Notes under the pieces: generated by a model
Seen by the model: only the letters and a program-made list of their open reading frames with translations
Database searches by the model: none
Told to the model about the DNA's origin: nothing
Shown here: piece after piece, positions 59,028 through 64,000 of the stretch
Layout: each line of letters opens with the position of its first letter
Numbering within the stretch: position 1 is the first letter of the stretch
DNA from: Actinophytocola xanthii
GTDB taxonomy: Bacteria > Actinomycetota > Actinomycetes > Mycobacteriales > Pseudonocardiaceae
Assembly: GCF_001921205.1 (NCBI RefSeq)
Contig: NZ_MSIE01000002.1
Location: forward strand, 225,199-289,198
DNA length: 64,000 nt
Reading direction: 5' to 3'
Made by a program: the position numbers and the translations under genes

Positions 59028-60544
59028 CCCCGCCGGCGGCGGGTCGGCTCTACGGCGTGGGGCTCGGCCCGGGAGATCCGGAGCTGGTCACCGTCAAGGC
59101 GGCCAGGATCATCGAGCGGGCCGACGTCATCGCCTATCACCAGGGCCCACGCAGGCGCTCCAACGCCCGGCGGATCGCCGACCCGTACGTCCGGGCCGGT
59201 GTTATCGAGGAGCTGCTGGAGTACCCGGTCACCACCGGCATCACCGACCACCCCGGCGGCTACGCGGGGGCCATGGCGCAGTTCTACGAACGCTGTGCGA
59301 CGACGTTGGGCGCGCACCTGGAGCGAGGCCGGGACGTGGTCGTGCTGGCCGAGGGCGACCCGTTGTTCTACGGCTCCTACATGTACGTCCACGACCGGTT
59401 GGGCGAGCGCTACGAGACCGAGGTGGTGCCCGGCGTGCCCGCGTTCGCCGCCGCGACCGCCGCGCTGGGGACACCGCTGGCCCGGCAGGCCGACGTGCTC
59501 ACCGTGCTCCAGGGCACGTTGCCGCGCCCCGAGCTGGCCCGCCGGTTGGCCGACACCGACGCGGCGGTCATCATGAAGCTCGGCCGGACGTTCCCCGAGG
59601 TGCGGGCCGCGCTGGCCGAGGCGGGCCGGCTCTCCGACGCGTGGTACGTCGAGCGTGCGGCGATGGACGACCAGCGGTGGCTGCCGGTGAGCGAGGTGGA
59701 CCCCGCCGACGTGCCGTACTTCTCGCTGATCGTGGTTCCCGGCGACACCCACGCCGGACGACGCCGGTACGACGACCCGCGACCGGCGCCCTCCGCCGGG
59801 TCGACCGCGGGTGCGGAGGTCGTCGTGGTGGGGCTCGGCCCCGGCGCCGAGGAGTGGCTCACCCCGGAGGCTGCACGGGTGCTCGGCGAGGTGGACCACG
59901 TCGTCGGCTACGCGCCCTACGTCGACCGGGTCCCGCAGCGACCTGGGCTGCGCCGGCACGCCTCGGGCAACACGGTCGAGCTGGACCGGGCCCGGTTCGC
60001 GCTCGACCTGGCCGCGGAGGGCGAGCGAGTGGCGGTGGTGTCCGGCGGCGACGCCGGGGTGTTCGGGATGGCGTCGGCGGTGTTCGAGGCGGCCGAGGAC
60101 CCCGCCTACGCCGACGTGCACGTCCGCGTCGTGCCCGGGGTCAGCGCCGTGCAGGCTGCGGCGGCGCGGGCGGGCGCGCCGATCGGCGCCGACTTCGCCG
60201 TGCTCAGCCTGTCCGACCGGCTCAAGCCCTGGTCGGTCATCGAGCGCCGCGTCCAGGCCACGGCGCGGTCCGACCTGGTGCTCGCGGTGTACAACCCGCG
60301 CTCGCGCACGCGCACGACGCAGGTCGACGAGCTGCGCCGGATCCTGCTGGCGCACCGCCCCGCGGACACCGTGGTCGTGGTCGCGAGGGACATCGGCCGG
60401 CCCGGCGAGTCGCTCACCGTGACCACGCTGGCCGACCTGGACCCGGAGTCGGTCGACATGCGCTGCCTGCTCATCATCGGCGCCACCAGCACCCGCGTGA
60501 GCTCGGCCGGCCGGGTGTGGACGCCCCGCTACGTGGAGGGCTGA
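59024..60544 (+). CDS. cobIJ: Fused precorrin-2 C20-methyltransferase / precorrin-3B C17-methyltransferase
   Basis: 506 residues, two methyltransferase domains in one chain. CobI (about 1-245) begins GVGLGPGDPELVTVKA and contains VVLAEGDPLFYGSY; CobJ (about 262-506) begins VVVGLGPGAEEWLTPEA and contains VSGGDAGVFGMAS. They catalyse steps flanking CobG, C-20 methylation before it and ring contraction/C-17 methylation after it. Fusion is common in actinomycetes. The 3' end overlaps the convergent cobM by 16 bp. Confidence 0.93.
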   Translation: MTPPAAGRLYGVGLGPGDPELVTVKAARIIERADVIAYHQGPRRRSNARRIADPYVRAGVIEELLEYPVTTGITDHPGGYAGAMAQFYERCATTLGAHLERGRDVVVLAEGDPLFYGSYMYVHDRLGERYETEVVPGVPAFAAATAALGTPLARQADVLTVLQGTLPRPELARRLADTDAAVIMKLGRTFPEVRAALAEAGRLSDAWYVERAAMDDQRWLPVSEVDPADVPYFSLIVVPGDTHAGRRRYDDPRPAPSAGSTAGAEVVVVGLGPGAEEWLTPEAARVLGEVDHVVGYAPYVDRVPQRPGLRRHASGNTVELDRARFALDLAAEGERVAVVSGGDAGVFGMASAVFEAAEDPAYADVHVRVVPGVSAVQAAAARAGAPIGADFAVLSLSDRLKPWSVIERRVQATARSDLVLAVYNPRSRTRTTQVDELRRILLAHRPADTVVVVARDIGRPGESLTVTTLADLDPESVDMRCLLIIGATSTRVSSAGRVWTPRYVEG

Positions 60545-61299
60545 CCCCGCGCGGGGCGGTCCCTGGCCGGGTCGTAGAGGTAGGACTCGGCGCCCGTGAC
60601 GCCGACCCCGAGCGCGGGCCCCACCATGATCACCGCGGCCCGCCGCAGCCGCGCCCGGTCCACCCGGTCGGCGATGTCGGCGAGGGTGCCGCGCAGCACG
60701 ACCTCGGCGGGCTGGGAGGCGTTGGCGACGACGACGACCGGGCAGTCCGGCCCGTAGAACCCGGTGAGCTCCTTGGCCAGGACCCGGGTACGGGTGATCG
60801 CCAGGTGCAGGACCAGCGTCGCACCGGTCGCGGCGAAGGCGGCCAGGGTCTCGCCGGAGGGCATCGCGGTCGACCTGGCCCGGGTCCTGGTCAGCACGAC
60901 CGACTGCGCCACCTCCGGAACGGTCAGCTCGTGGCCGATCCGCGCGGCGGCCGCGGCGTAGGCCGGGACGCCCGGGGTCACGTCCCACGGCACGCCGGCC
61001 CGGTCGAGGCGCCGGGTCTGCTCGTGGAGCGCCGAGTACAGCGCGGTGTCGCCGGAGCACAACCGGACCACGCGCAGCCCGGCGCGGTGCGCCGCCACCA
61101 GCTCGGTGACGATCTCGTCCAGGTCGAGGTGCTGGGAGTCGACCAGCCGCGCGCCGGCCGGGCAGTGCCCGAGCACCGCCTCGTCCAGGTACGTGCCCGG
61201 GAAGACGCAGAGGTCGGTCTCGTTGAGCAACTCGACGGCACGCAGGGTCAGCAGGTCCGCGGCGCCGGGACCGGCCCCGACGAAGTGCACGACCCTCAC
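60529..61299 (-). CDS. cobM: Precorrin-4 C11-methyltransferase
   Basis: 256 residues. HFVGAGPGAADLLTLRAVELL and RLCSGDTALYSALHEQ are the tetrapyrrole methyltransferase motifs, and the segment VPEVAQSVVLTRTRAR is typical of CobM/CbiF. It methylates C-11 of precorrin-4. GTG at 61299 overlaps the cobL stop (GTGA), giving a cobL-cobM operon convergent with cobGHIJ. Confidence 0.92.
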   Translation of the reverse strand: MRVVHFVGAGPGAADLLTLRAVELLNETDLCVFPGTYLDEAVLGHCPAGARLVDSQHLDLDEIVTELVAAHRAGLRVVRLCSGDTALYSALHEQTRRLDRAGVPWDVTPGVPAYAAAAARIGHELTVPEVAQSVVLTRTRARSTAMPSGETLAAFAATGATLVLHLAITRTRVLAKELTGFYGPDCPVVVVANASQPAEVVLRGTLADIADRVDRARLRRAAVIMVGPALGVGVTGAESYLYDPARDRPARGQPST

Positions 61300-62486
61300 G
61301 GCTTGGTCACCGCCCACTGGGTCACGGTTCGCGCCGGTGCGAAGCCGGTGAGCCCGCCGAGCGGGGCGGCGTGCTCGACCGAGATCCGGACGAGCTCGCC
61401 GCCCCGCTCGCCGTAGGCCCTCGCGAGCACCGCCTCGGTCTCGATCGTCACGCCGTGCGCGACGAGCCGTCCCCCGCGCGGTAACGCGGACCAGCACGCG
61501 TCCAGCACGCCCGGTGCCGAGGCGCCGCCGCCGACGAACACCGCGTCCGGGGCGGGCAGGTCGGCCAGCGCGGCCGGCGCCGCCCCGGTCACCACGGTCA
61601 ACGCCGGCACACCGAGGCTGGCGGCGTTGCGCGCGATGCGCGCGGCGCGCTCCGGAACCCGTTCCACGGCCACCGCACGGCAGGTGGGGTGCGCGCGCAG
61701 CCACTCGATCGCGACCGAACCCGCTCCCGCGCCGATGTCCCACAACAGGTTTCCGGGCAGCGGTGCGAGCCGGGCGAGCGCGCCGGCGCGGGGGTCGCGC
61801 CGGGTGAGCTGCCCGTCGGACTCGAACGCGTCGTCCGGCAGACCGGCGAGCAGACCGTGGGCGGGACCGCCGGCGCACTCGACGGCCAGCACGTGCAGCG
61901 CTGGAGCGTCCCCGGTCCAGGCCGCGGCGGTGCTCCGGCGCACCGACTCGGTCGCCGCCCCGAGGTCGGCGAGGACGGTGAACCCGCTCGCCCCGAACCC
62001 GCTCCCGACCAGTGCCCGCGCGACCTGTGTCGGGGTGGCGGCGTCCTGGGAGAGCACGAGGATCCGCCGCCCCGGGGCGAGGTGGCGCACCACCGTTCCC
62101 GGGTCGCGGACCACTTCGACCGTCTCGGCGGGCCACCCCAGCCTCGCCCGGGCGAGCGCCACCGAGGAGACCGCCGGGTGCACGGTGACCGACTCCGGGC
62201 CGAGCAGCTCGACCAGCGTCGACCCGATTCCCGCCACCAGCGGGTCACCGGACGCGAGCGCCACCACGGCGGCCCGGTCCAGCTCCCCGGCCAGGTCGGC
62301 GAGCAGCCCGGGCAGCCGCTCGCGCAGCGGCGAGGGCCAGGCCGTCCGCCGCTGGTTCGCGATCTCGGGCAGCAGGCCGAGCTGCCGTGGCGCGCCGAGC
62401 ACGACCTCGGCCGAGCGCACCAGGGCGCGCGTCGGCTCGGGCAGCACGTCCCAGCCGTCCGCGCCGATCCCGACCACGTGCAGCAT
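61296..62486 (-). CDS. cobL: Precorrin-6Y C5,15-methyltransferase (decarboxylating)
   Basis: 396 residues, a natural fusion of CbiE-like (about 1-200; VVGIGADGWDVL) and CbiT-like (about 215-396; LLWDIGAGAGSVAIEW) halves. It methylates C-5 and C-15 and decarboxylates the C-12 acetate. ATG 62486 is preferred to an adjacent GTG at 62489. It is divergent from the chelatase gene across a riboswitch-containing 259-bp region. Confidence 0.93.
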   Translation of the reverse strand: MLHVVGIGADGWDVLPEPTRALVRSAEVVLGAPRQLGLLPEIANQRRTAWPSPLRERLPGLLADLAGELDRAAVVALASGDPLVAGIGSTLVELLGPESVTVHPAVSSVALARARLGWPAETVEVVRDPGTVVRHLAPGRRILVLSQDAATPTQVARALVGSGFGASGFTVLADLGAATESVRRSTAAAWTGDAPALHVLAVECAGGPAHGLLAGLPDDAFESDGQLTRRDPRAGALARLAPLPGNLLWDIGAGAGSVAIEWLRAHPTCRAVAVERVPERAARIARNAASLGVPALTVVTGAAPAALADLPAPDAVFVGGGASAPGVLDACWSALPRGGRLVAHGVTIETEAVLARAYGERGGELVRISVEHAAPLGGLTGFAPARTVTQWAVTKP

Positions 62487-62533
62487 CACGGCAGGCCACG
62501 GTACGCGAGCGGGGACGGCTGCCGGCAGACGGC

Positions 62534-62539
62534 TATGCT
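62534..62539 (+). promoter_or_regulatory. -10 element TATGCT for the riboswitch-controlled chelatase transcript
   Basis: TATGCT fits TAnnnT and lies about 15-20 bases before the predicted 5' edge of the cobalamin riboswitch. No convincing -35 is seen. Confidence 0.35.
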
Positions 62540-62554
62540 GCGAGGACCAGGCCC

Positions 62555-62690
62555 GAGGTGCCCACGCCGCGCCGGTGCGATGCCGGTGGCGGCAGGGAGA
62601 ATCGGGAAGCCGGTGAGAGTCCGGCACAGGGCCCGCTGCGGTGACCCGGAGCTCGATCCGGGAAGTCCGAAGACCGGCCTCGGCGCCTGA
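62555..62690 (+). promoter_or_regulatory. Cobalamin riboswitch upstream of the ChlI/ChlD-type chelatase gene
   Basis: The conserved blocks appear in order: GGGAAGCCGGTGAGAGTCC (62604-62622), GCCCGCTGCGGTGACCC (62631-62647) and GGAAGTCCGAAGACCGGCC (62661-62679). This is the common actinomycete B12-box form. Exact ends are approximate. It is followed by a strong hairpin that can serve as the expression platform. Confidence 0.9.
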
Positions 62691-62715
62691 CGACGGACGC
62701 GGCCCGCGTCCGTCG
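62691..62715 (+). terminator. Strong hairpin after the riboswitch (expression platform)
   Basis: Arms 62691-62702 and 62704-62715 are perfectly complementary and would form about 10 bp with a small loop, 31 bases before the chelatase ATG. No U-tract follows. It could terminate transcription without a U-run or mask the ribosome-binding region when B12 is bound. Confidence 0.55.
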
Positions 62716-62745
62716 CCTCGTTGGCACTGAGAGCGGGAGCCCCGA

Positions 62746-64000
62746 ATGCCACAGCAGTACCCCCTGTCTGCCGTCGTCGGGTCCGACGACCTGGTCCTCG
62801 CCCTGCTCCTCGCGGCGGTCGCGCCCGACGTCGGCGGTGTCCTCGTGCGGGGCGAGAAGGGCACCGCGAAGACCACCGCCGTCCGCGCGCTCGCCGAGGT
62901 GCTGCCGCCGATCGAGGTGATCGCGGGGGACCGGTTCTCCTCCGACCCGCGCGACCCCGCGCCGCTGTCGCCGGACGGGCCGTTTCCCGAGGACACGCCG
63001 GTCGAGACCCGGCCGGTGCGGCTCGTCGAGCTGCCCGTCGGCGCGACCGAGGACCGGGTGCTCGGCTCGCTGCACCTGCAGCGCGCGCTGGCCGAAGGCG
63101 TCGCGGAGTACGAGCCAGGGCTGCTGGCCCGCGCGCACCGCGGCATCCTCTACGTCGACGAGGTCAACCTGCTGCACGACCACCTCGTGGACGTGCTGCT
63201 CGACGCCGCCGCCACCGGCCGGGCCAGCGTCGAGCGCGACGGCGTGTCGGTCGAGCACGCCGCCCGGTTCGTCCTGGTCGGCACGATGAACCCCGAGGAG
63301 GGCGAGCTCCGCCCGCAGCTGCTGGACCGCTTCGGTCTCACCGTCGAGGTGGCCGCCTCCCGCGACCCGCGGCTGCGTGCCGAGGTGGTGCGCTCGCGGC
63401 TGGCCTACGACGCCGACCCCGACGGGTTCGCCGCCCGCTTCACCGCCGAGCAGAACCGGCTGCGGGAACGGATCGTCGCCGCCCGCGCGCTGCTTCCCCG
63501 GGTCGAGCTGGACGAGCCGACGCTGTTGCGGATCGCGGAGATCTGCGCCGCGTTCGAGGTCGACGGCATGCGGGCGGACATCGTGATGGCGCGCGCCGCC
63601 GCCGCGCACGCCGCCTGGCGGGGGCGGACCAGGATCACCAGCGAGGACCTGAGGGTCGCCGCCCGGCTCGCGCTGCCGCACCGCCGCCGCCGCAACCCGT
63701 TCGACGCCCCCGGTCTGGACGAGGACCAGCTCGACCAGCTGCTCGACGAGCCGGAACCGGAGCCAGAGCCGGACCCCCCGTCCGGCGGCGACGATGACGG
63801 GGGCGGCGATGACGGCGGCGAGCGTGACCGGGACGGCCGGCCGCCGACCGGCCCGGCCGACCCGCCGGCCAACGGGCAGCGGCCGGCGACCGACCCGTCG
63901 ACGACCACCGCTCCGGTCGGCGAGCCCTACCGCGCCAGGCTGTTCACCGTCGCCGGCGTCGGCCGCGGCGAGGCCGGCCGGCGGTCCGCCGCCCGCACCG
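62746..64000 (+). CDS. ChlI/ChlD-type magnesium/cobalt chelatase subunit, 3' end outside window
   Basis: 418 residues visible, open to the end of the window. AAA+ domain (about 1-325): Walker [10 protein letters not shown] at residues 36-44, Walker [11 protein letters not shown] near 134-143, and the [19 protein letters not shown] segment. A Pro/Asp/Gly-rich acidic linker starts near 328 and should join a VWA (ChlD) domain beyond the window. Such fused ChlID proteins act with CobN as the cobaltochelatase small subunits. Start ATG 62746 has a GGGAG ribosome-binding site. Regulated by the B12 riboswitch. Confidence 0.88.
   Translation, partial: MPQQYPLSAVVGSDDLVLALLLAAVAPDVGGVLVRGEKGTAKTTAVRALAEVLPPIEVIAGDRFSSDPRDPAPLSPDGPFPEDTPVETRPVRLVELPVGATEDRVLGSLHLQRALAEGVAEYEPGLLARAHRGILYVDEVNLLHDHLVDVLLDAAATGRASVERDGVSVEHAARFVLVGTMNPEEGELRPQLLDRFGLTVEVAASRDPRLRAEVVRSRLAYDADPDGFAARFTAEQNRLRERIVAARALLPRVELDEPTLLRIAEICAAFEVDGMRADIVMARAAAAHAAWRGRTRITSEDLRVAARLALPHRRRRNPFDAPGLDEDQLDQLLDEPEPEPEPDPPSGGDDDGGGDDGGERDRDGRPPTGPADPPANGQRPATDPSTTTAPVGEPYRARLFTVAGVGRGEAGRRSAART

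Noticed and set aside
62721..63797. Arg-rich plus-strand frame over the chelatase start region
   Set aside because: The true frame begins at 62746 and carries GEKGTAKTT and [10 protein letters not shown]. The other frame has no motif.

Overview
The window is chromosomal DNA from a very GC-rich, high-coding-density actinomycete. GTG starts, 1- and 4-base stop/start overlaps, AfsR/SARP-type giant regulators, CGNR and PucR regulators, an EspC/WXG100 (ESX/type VII) gene pair and an aerobic cob cluster fit the order Pseudonocardiales best, but that placement is inference. I see no tRNA, rRNA, insertion sequence, phage gene or CRISPR array. No stretch above 300 bases lacks a gene.

Layout. 0-7 kb: organosulfur acquisition, with two tandem flavin-dependent (LLM) monooxygenases, an IclR regulator, an SsuBAC-like ABC importer, a flavin monooxygenase and an OsmC peroxidase. 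7-10 kb: metX-metY and a CoA-binding protein (methionine assimilation). 10-16 kb: a 960-residue SARP/NB-ARC/TPR regulator overlapping a histidine kinase, a convergent response regulator and a Tat-exported protein of unknown function. 16-26 kb: two MHS-type carboxylate symporters, TetR, WYL and PucR-type regulators, an acyl-CoA synthetase and a tannase-like esterase, which look like ester/aromatic acid catabolism. 26-32 kb: exported enzymes (a transglycosylase-like protein, a LasA-like M23 peptidase, an alpha/beta hydrolase), an HTH regulator and another LLM oxidoreductase. 32.5-35.2 kb: metQNI methionine importer. 35-40.5 kb: an RTX protein and second SARP regulator in a row, divergent from a V8-like protease, with SARP-style 11-bp repeats between them. 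40.5-49.4 kb: VOC protein, metallo-beta-lactamase/TetR divergent pair, SGNH hydrolase with a proline-rich tail, lipoproteins, and a VOC-PNPOx-ferredoxin-reductase operon divergent from a CGNR regulator. 49.5-52.3 kb: a four-gene candidate type VII secretion cassette (membrane protein, EspC-like partner, WXG protein with a C-terminal effector-like domain, lipoprotein), with an ECF-type promoter. 52.3-64 kb: aerobic cobalamin genes cobF, cobN, an FhuF-like gene, cobG (short), cobH, cobIJ, cobM, cobL and a ChlI/ChlD-type chelatase that runs off the end.

Two cobalamin riboswitches, one before cobN on the minus strand and one before the chelatase gene on the plus strand, tie the two chelatase components to the same B12 signal. 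cobK and cobB are not in the window and may lie downstream. The most promising undescribed system is the type VII effector/lipoprotein cassette. The short, cysteine-poor CobG, the tannase-like esterase that lost both paired catalytic cysteines, and the SARP-repeat-controlled RTX/protease locus also deserve a look.
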